From: CAYOHP01 sp964403795 [NCBI: uncultured bacterium]
GTDB lineage: Bacteria; Muiribacteriota; UBA6191; CAZXTJ01
Length of the DNA stretch: 64,000 nucleotides
Direction of reading: 5' to 3'
Assembly (NCBI GenBank): GCA_964403795.1
Contig: CAYOHP010000009.1
Location: forward strand, 11,582 to 75,581
In this document: positions 43,601-50,273 of the stretch, piece after piece
Layout of the letters: each line of letters opens with the position of its first letter
Position numbering within the stretch: the first letter of the stretch is position 1
Made by a program: the position numbers and the translations under genes
Notes under the pieces: model-generated
What the model was told of the DNA's origin: nothing
Seen by the model: the letters and a program-made list of their open reading frames with translations, nothing else
The model's database searches: none

Positions 43601-46395
43601 TCCTGGCGCAGCTCGGCGAGGTGCTTGCCATGCTCGGCGGGAAGGGTGAATGCCTTCACCGCCTTCTTCATCCCGCCCATGGCGGCGAAGGCATCCTTGA
43701 CCTCCCGGGTGACCGCGGCCGGGCCGGAGGCCGGCAGGGACTCGAGGAATCCCTTCAGGCGGCGGATCTCGCCACCCGAGATGACTCCGGGAGCCGACGA
43801 CGTGGACGGGAGTCGGGCGAGCCGGTCGGCGTCGACCGTGCTGCCTCCGGGCCAGTAGAAACCGCGGTTGCCGGCCGGGATGGCCAGGCCATCCGACGCC
43901 GCGGCGGCAGCCACCCGGCCACCCCCTCCTCCGGCCCCTCCCCCACCGCTGCCCGGACCCGCACCGGAGCCTCCTGTCCCCGCCCCGGCTCCACCTCTTC
44001 CCCGACCGCCGCCGCGATCCCCGCTGGGATCCGCCGGCACCGCCGGATCGGGAGTCCCGTGGTCGGCCGCCCTGGCCTCGAGCCCGGCGCGCACCTCTTC
44101 CCGGTCGGGAGGACGGGCCGGTTCGCCGTCGAAGGGCGGAGTCGGCTCGCCGACCGCCTCGAAGAGCTTCTTGCCCGCGAAGACCCCGACCTTCACCACG
44201 TTGTTCAGCCAGAAGGCGCGCCAGTCGACGGCCCGCGGCCCGAGGTCCGCGGAACCCGCCCCGTACCCGTCCCCGGCCGGAGTGGCCGGCGGTGCCCCCG
44301 ATCCGGGATCCCCGCCATCGGACCCGCCAGGTCCCTCCGTATCGTCCTCCCCGGAGGCCTCCCTCTGCTCGCGGGCGCGAATCCGTTCGATCCTCCCGGC
44401 AACCGTGGCGCTGGCCTCTTCCAGCAGCTCGATCCCCAGACCCAGGGCCAATCCCGCCTGTTCGAGTTCGAAGCGCTCGACCTCGGCCTGGTGGGCCGCC
44501 TCGACCAGGCCCTCTTCGTGCGCCGAGGTCCGCAGCTCGTCGAGCAATTTCCCCAGTGCCTCCGCCTCGGTCCTCCAGGCGGACATGGCGATCTCGGCAG
44601 CCTCCGCATCCCCGGCCGGGACGGCCTTCAGCCGGCGATAGGCGAGGAAGGCCGAGGCCTTCCGCTGGCGGACCTTGGTCTCCAGCTCCCGGTGCCGTAC
44701 CAGGCGGGGGTCGGCGTCCCGACGAGCCGACTCCTGGCGATGCTCCTCCACCTGGCGGGCCAGCTCGTCGGTGCCGGCACGGATCTTCTCGAGGTCCTTG
44801 CCCAGCACCGCGACCAGCGCAGCCTCGGCCTCGCCGCGGGCGAGCTGCCGCGCCAGGACCTCCAGGGTGTCGCGGTAGCCGCGATCGACGGAGGCCACCA
44901 CCTGGTCGAGCCGGCGCACCGTCGCCTCGAAGGCCTCGAGGTCGTCGCGATCGCCCTGGACACCTCCCAGGTAGTAGCCCGCCGCGGGCGCCGGGAGGTG
45001 GACCGAGACCTCGAGTCCTCCCTCCACCACCTGCTTCAGGGTCTGGGGCTGGAGCAGCAAGGTGTCGACGACCCCCACCGCCACGCCCACCACGATCCCG
45101 GTGATGGGGAAGGCTGCCAGCACCACGTCGCCCGCGATGTTCAGCGCCGTCATGGCCAGGGACCGGAAGAGTTCGAGCAGGTACCCGGGCGTGGCATGGG
45201 GAGCCCCGACCAGGAACTCGGCTCCGTACCAGCCGGCCCTGGCGATCGCCACCAGCTGTTCCGCCAGCCAGGCTCCGACCTCACCGAGGACCTTCCCGAA
45301 CTCGGCTCCGGCTTTCGCCAGGGCCTGCCGACGCTCGGCCCGGAGTCCGTCGATGCCCTCCTTGATCCGGACCAGCCGGGCCTCGGCCTCGGCCCTCTTC
45401 TGCTCGGTCTCCGGGATGGCCCGCTCGGTCTCGTCGAGTCCGGCTTCCAGGTCGTCGCGGGCCGCGACCAGATCCCGGATCGCGGCCCGGGCCGCTTCCG
45501 CGGCCTCGAGCTCCCGGGCGACCTCGGCCAGGAGGTCGCGGATCCGACGAACCCGGCCCAGCCGCGTTTCGAGGCGCGCCTCCTCCCGGGCCAGGTCCAG
45601 CCTGCGCGCCAGCAGTCCGAGTTCGCGCACCTCTCCCTCGGCCAGGTCGAGCCCGATCCGGGCGACCCCGAGCTCGGCCAGCACCCGGGCCCTTGCGGCG
45701 TCGCTCCCGGGATCCTTCGGGTCAGGAGCTCCCAGCTCCTGGAGCTTCCGTTCCGCCTCCGCCAGCGTTCCCGCCGCCTGTTCCCTCCGACGCGACGCGG
45801 CCTCCAGGGCCGGTCCCGCCTCCGGCCCCTCCGGTCCCGGGGAGAGCCCGGTCGCCAGGTAAGCGAGACGGGGATCGGCGGCCTTCTCCGCGTCCCGGCG
45901 TTCCTTCGCCACCCGGACCCGTTCCCTCGCCATGTCCTCGAGTTCCCGGGCCAGGCGGTCCCGCTCGGCTGCCAGGCCGGACCGATCGAGGCTCCGCACC
46001 AGGCGGGCCGCCTCGGGATGGCTCGCCTCCATGGCGGGGAGCCAAGGCCGCTCTCCACGCCGCTCCAGCTCCCGCCGCAGGAAGGCCTCGAGCTCGACCA
46101 CCGCCGACCGTCGGCCTCGCAGGACCTGGCGACGGAACCGTGCCTTGTCCTCTTCGCTACGGGCCTGGAAGACCTCCTTGCGGAGGTTCTCCAGACGCTG
46201 GTCCTCGGACTCCCGACGCTGCTTGTCGTCGACTTCCAGCGGCCCCGGGGCCGGGGGCGGTGCGGGAGGAGGGGGCTTTCGACCGGGGCAGGGATCGCAC
46301 TTCACCGGCTCGGCGCCGAGCCTCGGAGGAGCTACGAGTACCAGGCTCCCGAGGAGGAGAAGCCGGAGCGCGACCGCCACCATCCGGAGGCTCAC
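34603..46395 (-). CDS. Giant exported multidomain protein A (coiled coil, ZU5-like, FlgD-Ig-like)
   Basis: About 3930 residues. The likely start is GTG 46395 (AAAGGGG about eight bases upstream), with ATG 46383 as the alternative; both give a signal peptide ending near LGAEPVKCDPC. Residues about 30-380 and 470-640 are charged coiled coil around a hydrophobic stretch (about 416-445); a Gly-rich linker lies near 787-830. A globular part follows with TGSAARRG, SDADS and EIDVTV near 970-1022. Further coiled coil is near 2390-2560. The C-terminal third is beta-rich: a ZU5-like domain (about 2933-3065), a carboxypeptidase-regulatory-like module (about 3168-3240), three FlgD-Ig-like repeats (W-x-G ... 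DG-x-Y-R) and several Ig-like domains. It is the first gene of the block with giant B and K3. Confidence 0.85.
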   Translation of the reverse strand: MSLRMVAVALRLLLLGSLVLVAPPRLGAEPVKCDPCPGRKPPPPAPPPAPGPLEVDDKQRRESEDQRLENLRKEVFQARSEEDKARFRRQVLRGRRSAVVELEAFLRRELERRGERPWLPAMEASHPEAARLVRSLDRSGLAAERDRLARELEDMARERVRVAKERRDAEKAADPRLAYLATGLSPGPEGPEAGPALEAASRRREQAAGTLAEAERKLQELGAPDPKDPGSDAARARVLAELGVARIGLDLAEGEVRELGLLARRLDLAREEARLETRLGRVRRIRDLLAEVARELEAAEAARAAIRDLVAARDDLEAGLDETERAIPETEQKRAEAEARLVRIKEGIDGLRAERRQALAKAGAEFGKVLGEVGAWLAEQLVAIARAGWYGAEFLVGAPHATPGYLLELFRSLAMTALNIAGDVVLAAFPITGIVVGVAVGVVDTLLLQPQTLKQVVEGGLEVSVHLPAPAAGYYLGGVQGDRDDLEAFEATVRRLDQVVASVDRGYRDTLEVLARQLARGEAEAALVAVLGKDLEKIRAGTDELARQVEEHRQESARRDADPRLVRHRELETKVRQRKASAFLAYRRLKAVPAGDAEAAEIAMSAWRTEAEALGKLLDELRTSAHEEGLVEAAHQAEVERFELEQAGLALGLGIELLEEASATVAGRIERIRAREQREASGEDDTEGPGGSDGGDPGSGAPPATPAGDGYGAGSADLGPRAVDWRAFWLNNVVKVGVFAGKKLFEAVGEPTPPFDGEPARPPDREEVRAGLEARAADHGTPDPAVPADPSGDRGGGRGRGGAGAGTGGSGAGPGSGGGGAGGGGGRVAAAAASDGLAIPAGNRGFYWPGGSTVDADRLARLPSTSSAPGVISGGEIRRLKGFLESLPASGPAAVTREVKDAFAAMGGMKKAVKAFTLPAEHGKHLAELRQELIDAVRARVVERLHSEYGPAAAEGFDGWLNTGSAARRGNPSFKFAASDADSTAVGHRILHQGESVDLSERAVALFYQEWEDIAGFSPGEIDVTVFPMVKFMEIQAARSPAELVANDLYAHLLQAADAEAYTGRGALEFVKKYTRDSGSFDRVGPGRTLVKDPAAGVDPGRGNPVSPAMDAITRKIGWNPPPFTPLTNWAISANELGFLSRHAAELTGADAAVMVQKYAKYPARSGLTVLGGPHNADWAMAVLSSRLKERGGQISESVEKAAEAWRKAGARGVFDPVRAQKEAVDRIFREVLAEPGSTDVGRALKILYSGADPPGNPAALASDLGNRMLAFCERNLANQFGDAAGDLQKMLSDLGVRVNPVTGDLVGAEARLNAMFLEVSSILGNVPEARRKDLYETLLRRLPPHLASDPALSRFLDQALALSGRSRTALAREVETEIRLLSRGKPATEAVVVVARQRAAARLARRLQAEVLETTERVTRLARAMDFMRSDTFVRHLRLAANKLDDAGKRVSRLVRVLKPFRDAVRQGGAAVRNAAQLQAEMRAAMAELQGLRDGLAGAFDQDLAGFLAQLEELAGKALRKPPEAPEQLLSALARLSTPLHRLLMEGFEVGAAEPILLRASAAWRRGMDAVAGLRRSGSALVHGTVDELRRIRSLVEGWVVPVMEELDARTPRLAKLFRVLGEDVLSLGLNLLFGLLDLYSVLDPFPPCIPDQALLPCDGGPVQVFAASFDPWVAWIRVEDQGSGVNPASFSAKVVDRTDGAVLSEDLYAPGTRLRRELGQRPFEDGGRGPSLVVLAEEVFAHRAFSTADLVERVAAKALGWEPASGGGDASIMWENRIGAARLKLEVPMKGRENHELELTLGIRDRSGRAAMARKSRVRVVLDDTAPRVGVRIPAVGQAFAPGDTRIVFEVEDPPGRTPGAVASGIETSGIELILLSGGRPVSRAHWYEPGKGPDRPPAPGDPPIVASRTLGYLAPGLPEGAYGLLVVVRDRAGNTSVNGEAIVAGADPMSRSALPFRVGSGKPLRILAQARVDSPIAPGTAIPVSLSVMNATGSELQIESGGFRVVQAERTSPLAPAGVEAFTRRRFEFPRRLGPGSVVAVGEADLVAESRYRAEEEVVARFGLAGAAKVRGLAGELEAEGELSLMFPGPRASSRGRVVGSAAFLAPNGDKRPLPLGTEIHLTQIYEFPTVTLGSAGALAPGEQKLVEHVVGTGRIGNDGGGFSLDFVPASGRAGRFRLVAWSRAEDSRPDLKGKAGSTRRPLVAAVSGFRTKVPFRIVSQPLELSAMPGPEGERTWRGDFEFPGPGTGVPLPYEGDLTTGGEVSPWSRDPVVGAGSMGVASLATVMSDMSRMATQAGSGATGALQAVLLHRNPTGAFAVLATLVRAHGFLRDLEILPADSSRAVLRVPGFLPFRRGAMPPGMPSAEDPEGEDGAREAGDPEAGGHAEQAARDRVRSEDADRLLAERMEVLERVRREVDELDAELRRHGVEEAREIEEARRVEADKLGHEEELARVRADLLDLAAARDRLLPAGTRVAADDEDATARAEALLALGFVIRAREGEETLLVAAIAATAARSGELATLQEELRARADALRARREEAGRRLAEAAAAADQPLERPAVPGFALGPSGEGGKDREEETRARFEFWMSELGRKALGDGGRLEPFSIPGREGRGFGLLARWEPAAKPPGFEEDDPPRHAKGRDGERGILVPGGGSAWNDEFGIARAVAAWVRERLVGEAAGPGPGYRLLARHHDPVWGPTEAAAEAFDQFLAAAMLERSAIPPRVEGEPGLDFERLRSVLSGDSRKGADLEALRSREDVRGMCNPAALATLYHCLYQAHGRDFLANLLGARRLVAAPRWSGVYPEAADDLLLLGLLPEVRLVPGSRPGEAPVVEVRENGVLGSRGRLPFVLELDAGPGFEAPERLPIAGGKFSFSALGPGQDPVGLLRTDRFRGRTWFRVAVDATGAPRDLEGFSTPPGVIDLTVPETRVGAQGGTVRSAATGIGARFVIPPGALAGPTAIATGTLTVPGEVGGFRPVGDTVFRFEAPEGMTRVAELEIRCDPATLRGVETRGLTIARFDPGTGTFEPIPTSIDPVAGIAVAHPSHTSLFALVEDTRPPVIEVTGLGPSPVADGEAASVSIRASESVTLALRLLDEAGRELAQAGTLADRSRPGSWLWEGSDAAGRRVPDGIYRLEAVGTDASGKRSQVVTASLLVWNGARAPAAFHVVGPAAEPLAGASVSIEGVSRAATSGADGWARFDAVPVGSRWVTTRRTGYFPDRIMVEIGKSPGDHPVILERTGVKGVRVAPARLDPAGGGRFRVEAEVVRVAEYRVQVVDGEGRVRVELAAWSRRGPGPLAVDWDGRTADGEIVRGPVRIELAARVEGEVIPQASLEVFVDTGLAEALVVDPEVLGDPAQGADPEVRVGFRVVGKGRVRVSVRDRADGELAVLCDGPVEEGIQGLVWNGLDSRGEPVPDGSYRVTVDPVAADGYASRRLEAGLRIDRAVPRILEILPASGSVVTTGMPGITARFEASPGDVEAHDVRIQIDDQPAIPDSVDLATGRVAYRPKTALAAGVHVAVVLVRDRAGNEAAPRATAFHVAPPEGADRGAPRLEVEEPAAGGVVHRVEGALRVKARDPESGIDPRSFRLWIDGELRPNAVTRYIPGTSGKPWDLYQYDVALLVWDGLEGVLRYQGLTALEHADQPESTHSYRLEVEDLAGNPAAVEGVFRLVPDRAAPEFVSVAPEADSVVAVGPLALEVRLRDRGRSGLDPGAVRVLFDGEAMDPASQERWWELVPPEGAREGVATLAGEPIRGMSAPGRSERGGSGPARIAIGSPSGLVAPRAFAAGPDGSSFELSVEGELEVRSGLVGRTWIVRAGSGQPDPAPGSIVLAWLGRQEPLPESAWDRGRREGRARQALVLGEASPVRFEWSGQAWQPVLAVRIGTGARILEDASHLVSVQAWDRAGNGMPARSLVIRGRGEAP

Positions 46396-46451
46396 GGGAG
46401 GACCCCTTTCGCCGACCGTACCACGCTGTCCGCTCCACCAGGACTGCCCTT

Positions 46452-46527
46452 TCCCGGATCCGGGACGGAGCCGATCCTCGTCCCGGATCCGGGATGCCCG
46501 GCCGCTCGACTCGTCCCGGATCCGGGA
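46452..46527. repeat. Three direct copies of a 14-bp palindrome in a divergent promoter region
   Basis: TCCCGGATCCGGGA occurs exactly at 46452-46465, 46481-46494 and 46514-46527, with start-to-start spacing of 29 and 33 bp, close to three helical turns. Copies 2 and 3 share a preceding CG. The copies lie in the 250-bp gap between giant A (minus) and the exported-protein gene starting at 46646 (plus). This looks like an operator array for a dimeric regulator controlling the giant block, the plus-strand genes, or both. Confidence 0.6.
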
Positions 46528-46579
46528 CGGAACCCCCAGCCCCTGAGCAGCTCCCGCATCGGGAGCCGGCTGCAGCAAC

Positions 46580-46595
46580 TGGCACGGATCCTGGT
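46580..46595 (+). promoter_or_regulatory. Weak sigma-54-like promoter
   Basis: TGGCACGGATCCTGGT carries a perfect -24 hexamer TGGCAC, but at the -12 position, ten bases after the GG, it has GG instead of GC. It is 51 bases before the ATG at 46646. The match is partial. Confidence 0.25.
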
Positions 46596-46645
46596 GAAGA
46601 GCCCTCGACCGGAGCCCCCGGCTCCAATCGATGGAAGGAACCCCG

Positions 46646-47014
46646 ATGTCCCGGTCCACCCTGAGCCGCCTGCTGATCCTCTCGCTGTCGGCTTTCGCAC
46701 TCTGCACCTTCACGGCTTCGGCCCAGGACGCGCCGGCCGCGGCCCTCCCGATCGCCACAGGAGATGGGTCCGCGGAATCGCTCGTCTCCGAGAGCACCCG
46801 TCAGCTCGAAGCCCGCACCGCCGAACTGGACCGACTGCTCGAGGCCTTCGTGCAGGACGGGGCCGATCGCTCCCCTCCGGCCGTCCAGGCCCTCCTGGGA
46901 GCCGCGTCCTGGCTCCGACGCGAGATCATCCTTCGCGATCGTCTGCTGGCCCGGATCCAGGAGGACCGCCAGCGAGCCGAGGCCGGCCAGGCCACTCCTC
47001 GCCCTCTCCGGTGA
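46646..47014 (+). CDS. Small exported helical protein
   Basis: A 122-residue protein with GGAAGGAA before ATG 46646. A signal peptide (about 1-27, ending TASAQ-DA) is followed by an acidic linker and an amphipathic helical stretch (QLEARTAELDRLLEAF; WLRREIILRDRLLARIQEDR) likely to be a coiled coil. No family is recognised. The next gene, only 40 bases downstream, encodes a similar exported helical protein, so the two probably act together in the envelope. Both lie under the palindrome array shared with giant A. Confidence 0.65.
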   Translation: MSRSTLSRLLILSLSAFALCTFTASAQDAPAAALPIATGDGSAESLVSESTRQLEARTAELDRLLEAFVQDGADRSPPAVQALLGAASWLRREIILRDRLLARIQEDRQRAEAGQATPRPLR

Positions 47015-47054
47015 CCCATCCCCGCCTTCCCCCGAATCGAAAGGAACGATCCCG

Positions 47055-47717
47055 ATGATCCAGACCCGCACCACTCGCACCGCCCTCGGTTTTGCCGCCT
47101 TCCTCGCCCTGGCTGCCTCGAGCCCGGCCTCGGACGCCCCCTTCGGCCAGGACGCGGGCTCCCTTCCCGGATCCCCTACCCCGGCCGGCTTCGTCGCCCC
47201 GGCACCGGTGGCAGCCCTGCCCGCTCCCGGGGTCCTCGATCTCGAGGCCCGCATCCAGGCCCTCATCAACGAGGTCGCCGCCTACCGCTCCGGCCCCGCC
47301 GCGGCTCGGGCCGACGCCGCCCGGACCTTCTCGGAGGCGATCCACCGGAGCCGTGCCGCAGCCGGCAATCACACCCGACGGGAACTCGAGGCCCTCCTCG
47401 ACTCCGGGCGTGCCTACCTCCAGCACCAGCAGACCCGGGATGCCGCCCGGGAGGCCCTGGTCCCCCGCCTCCAGGCGCTCGGAGCCGAACTCTCGGAGCG
47501 GATCCGGCAGGATCTCACCCACCCGGAGAGGATCCGGGCGGACCTGGCCGCGGCCCCGCACTTCGATCGCCCCAGCCTGGCCCGAGCCAAGGCATGCTTC
47601 GACCGGTCGGCCCACCAGGTCCCGGGCGTGGCTCCTTCCCTCGAGTATCCCGAGCTCCCGGCCCCGGGGGCCCCCGGGGCGTCGCCCTCGCCCACCCCCG
47701 CTGGGTCCTCTTCCTGA
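47055..47717 (+). CDS. Exported helical protein, partner of the preceding gene
   Basis: A 220-residue protein starting at ATG 47055 with AAAGGAA upstream. I rejected the longer frame because it overlaps the previous gene. A signal peptide (about 1-27, ASSPAS-DA) leads to a Pro/Ala/Gly linker, then helices rich in Ala/Arg/Glu (DLEARIQALINEVAAYRS; EALVPRLQALGAELSERIRQDL) and a Pro/Ser tail. It has one Cys near the C-terminus. It resembles the preceding gene product in layout, exported helical and low-complexity at both ends, and may be a distant relative. Function unknown. Confidence 0.65.
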   Translation: MIQTRTTRTALGFAAFLALAASSPASDAPFGQDAGSLPGSPTPAGFVAPAPVAALPAPGVLDLEARIQALINEVAAYRSGPAAARADAARTFSEAIHRSRAAAGNHTRRELEALLDSGRAYLQHQQTRDAAREALVPRLQALGAELSERIRQDLTHPERIRADLAAAPHFDRPSLARAKACFDRSAHQVPGVAPSLEYPELPAPGAPGASPSPTPAGSSS

Positions 47718-47729
47718 GGCGATCGGCCG

Positions 47730-47765
47730 GGGAGGACCACGCGGTCCCGGACCCGCGATCCTCCC
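47730..47765 (+). terminator. Hairpin after the exported-protein pair
   Basis: The 7-bp outer arms GGGAGGA (47730-47736) and TCCTCCC (47759-47765), with an inner partial GCGG/CCGC stem, lie 12 bases after the stop at 47717. There is no T-run. It may separate the exported pair from the ATPase genes. Confidence 0.35.
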
Positions 47766-47812
47766 TGGCCTGGCCTCTCGACCTCGGGTACTGTCGGGGC
47801 CTGGAGGTACCC

Positions 47813-49045
47813 ATGGCGAACTACAGCTTGCAGGCTTGTCCGCTGTTCGCGGGCCTGAGCGAAGTGGAGCTCGCCGCCCTCAATCGACGCGCCGAGGTCA
47901 TGGACATCCGGGTCGGGACCAGCCTGTTCAAGGTCGGGGATCCGGCCGACGCCTTCTACCTCGTGAGCCACGGGTCGGTCCGGATCGACGTGCCGGCCAC
48001 CGCCAAGGAGCCGGCGAAGCAGGTGACCCTCCGGGACGGCGCCTTCTTCGGGGAGATCGGCCTGGTCCGGGACTGCCCCCGCACCGCCTCGGCGTTCGCC
48101 GACTTCGGGGCCCGGGTCGTGAAGATCCCCCGCAAGGCCTTCCTCGACCTGATGCAGCACGACGCCAAGGTGGCCCGCAAGATCGCGCTGGCCATCCTCG
48201 ACCGTTTGAATGAGTTCGAGGGAGCGGACGCGGGGCGGCGCGACGCCAAGGAACCGCAGGTCATGATGGTCCTCTCCACCGGGAACCGCGAGGGCGCCTC
48301 GTTCCTCTCCGCCAACCTCGCCGTCAAGTTCCGGCTGGCGACCAAGCTCCCGGTGCTCGGCATCGACATGAATTTCGGCGATCAGGGGATGTGGCGCTAC
48401 CTCGAGACCATGTCGAACCTCGGGTCCTTCGCCCCGATCATCGAGGCCGAGAAGATCGACGCCGCCACCATCGAGAAGGCCCTGGACCGGGTTCCCAGCG
48501 GGGTCGCCCTGATCTCCGGCCATGACGCCGAGCGCAGCGACGCGCTCCGGCCGCGCCACGTCCACGAGATGATCAAGGCCGCCCGCGAGCGCTACCAATA
48601 CATCCTGATCGAGGTCGGCAAGGAGGAGACCCTGCTCAATGCCGAGGTCGCCCGGAGTTCCGATGCCGCCCTCATCGTCTGCATGCCCACCGAGGTCTCC
48701 ATCGCGGCGGCCGACGCCAAGGCGGAGTGGCTGCGCGGCCAGGGCCTCGACGGCCGGATCCGCTTCGTGGTGAACCGGATCCCGAAGAACCCCGAGGTCG
48801 ACCCGGCTGCCATCAAGAAGGTCCTGGGGGACGACCTGCTGGGGACGATCCGGAGGTCCGAGGTCCAGTTCGAGCTGGGCCGCAACGCCTCGGCCCCGGT
48901 GGTCCAGGCCCGTCCCGACAGCGAGCTGGCCGTCGAGATCACCCGAGTCTGCCAGGCGATCCGGGCCGGCGACATGCTCGGCAAGTCGAGCATGCTGGGC
49001 AAGGTCCGCGACCTCATGCTCTGGGGATTCGGGTTCACGGACTGA
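47813..49045 (+). CDS. Cyclic-nucleotide-binding domain fused to CpaE/MinD-like ATPase, copy 1
   Basis: A 410-residue protein starting at ATG 47813 behind a clear GGAGGT. Residues about 8-125 are a Crp-type cyclic-nucleotide-binding beta-barrel (VGDPADAFYLVSHGSVRI, GAFFGEIGLVRDCPRTASAFA with the family GE and R-T-A core). Residues about 145-395 are a SIMIBI ATPase fold of the CpaE/TadZ-like kind. The position of the deviant Walker A reads STGNREGASFLSANLA and lacks the signature lysines, so nucleotide hydrolysis is doubtful. The second-strand Asp region (LGIDMNFGDQG) is kept. In CpaE/TadZ such proteins position pili; no pilus genes are visible here. It forms a tandem pair with the next gene. 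Confidence 0.82.
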   Translation: MANYSLQACPLFAGLSEVELAALNRRAEVMDIRVGTSLFKVGDPADAFYLVSHGSVRIDVPATAKEPAKQVTLRDGAFFGEIGLVRDCPRTASAFADFGARVVKIPRKAFLDLMQHDAKVARKIALAILDRLNEFEGADAGRRDAKEPQVMMVLSTGNREGASFLSANLAVKFRLATKLPVLGIDMNFGDQGMWRYLETMSNLGSFAPIIEAEKIDAATIEKALDRVPSGVALISGHDAERSDALRPRHVHEMIKAARERYQYILIEVGKEETLLNAEVARSSDAALIVCMPTEVSIAAADAKAEWLRGQGLDGRIRFVVNRIPKNPEVDPAAIKKVLGDDLLGTIRRSEVQFELGRNASAPVVQARPDSELAVEITRVCQAIRAGDMLGKSSMLGKVRDLMLWGFGFTD

Positions 49046-49049
49046 GTCC

Positions 49050-50255
49050 ATGTCGCGCTACCACGAGATCCCGCTCTTCCAGGACCTGACCGAGGACGAA
49101 CTCGAGCGGCTCTGCGGCCTCATGAAGACCGTCGAGTTCGAGGACGGAACCCTGCTGTTCCGGCAGGGGGATCCCCCTTCCCACGTCTACATCGTGCGCA
49201 AGGGCAGGGTACGGATCTTCGCTGCCCATGACGGGCGCGAGGAAACCTACACCACACTGACGGTGGGCGGGATCTTCGGCGAGATCGGGGTCCTCAAGGG
49301 AAGCGCGCGCACCGCCTCGGCGGTGGCCGACGGTCCGGTGGAGGTCATCGAGATGGAGGGCGAGGCCTTCCGCGAGCTGACCGAGGACTGTCCCAACATC
49401 GCCAGGATCGTGCTCCAGACCATGTTCGGGCGGTTCCGGGCCGACCAGGAGCGGGCCCAGCGGCGGGCCAGGCGGAACGCCACCAAGGGCAGGATCCTCC
49501 CCCTGTTCTCGGCGACCGGGGGTGCCGGCACCTCCACGGTGACCGCCAACCTGGCGGGCTGCATCCGCGAGCTCTCCCGGAAGAGCGTGGCGGTCCTCGA
49601 CCTCGACCTGATGTTCGGCGACATAGGGCCCATCTTCGGGGTCGAAGGGGGCTTCACCCTCTCGGAGATCCTGATGGCCGAGGAGGTCGACGAAGGAGCC
49701 GTCCTCGAGCTCGGCCAGAAGACCTCGTCGGGAGTGGACGTGTTCCAGGCCCCGGCCCGTCCCGAGGACGGCGAGTTCGTGGATGCAGGATTCGTCGCCA
49801 AGGTCGTCACGGTGCTCGCCAACCACTACGACTACGTCCTGTGCGACACCACCCGGCGCCTCTACGACATCACCCTCGACCTCTACGAGATGGCGCACAC
49901 GCCACTCCTGGTGGTGACCCCGGAGATCACCAGCATCCGCAACTCGGCCCGCTGGATCGACGTCCTGAAACGGGTCGGACTGCCGATGGACGGGCTCAAG
50001 CTGATCGTGAACAGGGTGGACTCCGGCAACGAGACCTCAGTGAAGTACATCCGCAAGCGCCTGCCCGGCGAAGTGGTGGCGACGCTTCCCCAGGACGAGG
50101 CGGCCCGGACCTCGGTGAACGTCGGCAAGCTCCTGCTGGAAACCGCCCCGACCTCGCCCCTGGGCGGAGCCTTGCGCAAGGCCGCCGGGGCCCTGATCGG
50201 GATCGAGGTGTCCGATCCCGCGGCCAACCGCTTCTTCTGGCAGGACTGGTTCTGA
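49050..50255 (+). CDS. Cyclic-nucleotide-binding domain fused to CpaE/MinD-like ATPase, copy 2
   Basis: A 401-residue protein whose ATG is four bases after the previous stop. It has the same two-domain layout: a cyclic-nucleotide-binding domain (about 8-125; FRQGDPPSHVYIVRKGRVRI, GGIFGEIGVLKGSARTASA) and a CpaE-like domain (about 148-380). The P-loop reads SATGGAGTSTVTANLA, closer to the canonical form than copy 1 but still without the lysine. DLDLMFGDIG and VNRVDSGNE are typical of the MinD/CpaE group. The pair probably forms a heterodimer in which binding of a small nucleotide controls localisation (inference). It converges with the FHA-sigma54 gene 11 bases away. Confidence 0.83.
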   Translation: MSRYHEIPLFQDLTEDELERLCGLMKTVEFEDGTLLFRQGDPPSHVYIVRKGRVRIFAAHDGREETYTTLTVGGIFGEIGVLKGSARTASAVADGPVEVIEMEGEAFRELTEDCPNIARIVLQTMFGRFRADQERAQRRARRNATKGRILPLFSATGGAGTSTVTANLAGCIRELSRKSVAVLDLDLMFGDIGPIFGVEGGFTLSEILMAEEVDEGAVLELGQKTSSGVDVFQAPARPEDGEFVDAGFVAKVVTVLANHYDYVLCDTTRRLYDITLDLYEMAHTPLLVVTPEITSIRNSARWIDVLKRVGLPMDGLKLIVNRVDSGNETSVKYIRKRLPGEVVATLPQDEAARTSVNVGKLLLETAPTSPLGGALRKAAGALIGIEVSDPAANRFFWQDWF

Positions 50256-50257
50256 CC

Positions 50258-50273
50258 GACCTGTCCTCAGGTC
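50258..50273. terminator. Bidirectional hairpin between convergent genes
   Basis: The perfect 6-bp arms GACCTG and CAGGTC around TCCT begin two bases after the CpaE-like stop and contain the stop codon of the opposite gene. The placement fits a shared terminator, though the stem is short. Confidence 0.4.

Noticed and set aside
46452-46527. Triple palindrome as a CRISPR array or replication iterons
   Set aside because: Units are 14-bp palindromes with only 15-19 bases between them, no cas genes, and no dnaA, dnaN or other origin genes nearby.
40732-47058. Plus-strand open frame of more than 2000 codons opposite giant A
   Set aside because: Mirror frame of a very GC-rich gene; the composition is His/Gly/Arg/Pro-rich noise with no motif, while the minus frame shows a signal peptide and clear domains.
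47813-50255. ParA/Soj chromosome partition pair
   Set aside because: Both have fused cyclic-nucleotide-binding domains, lack the P-loop lysine, and there is no ParB or parS-like repeat.
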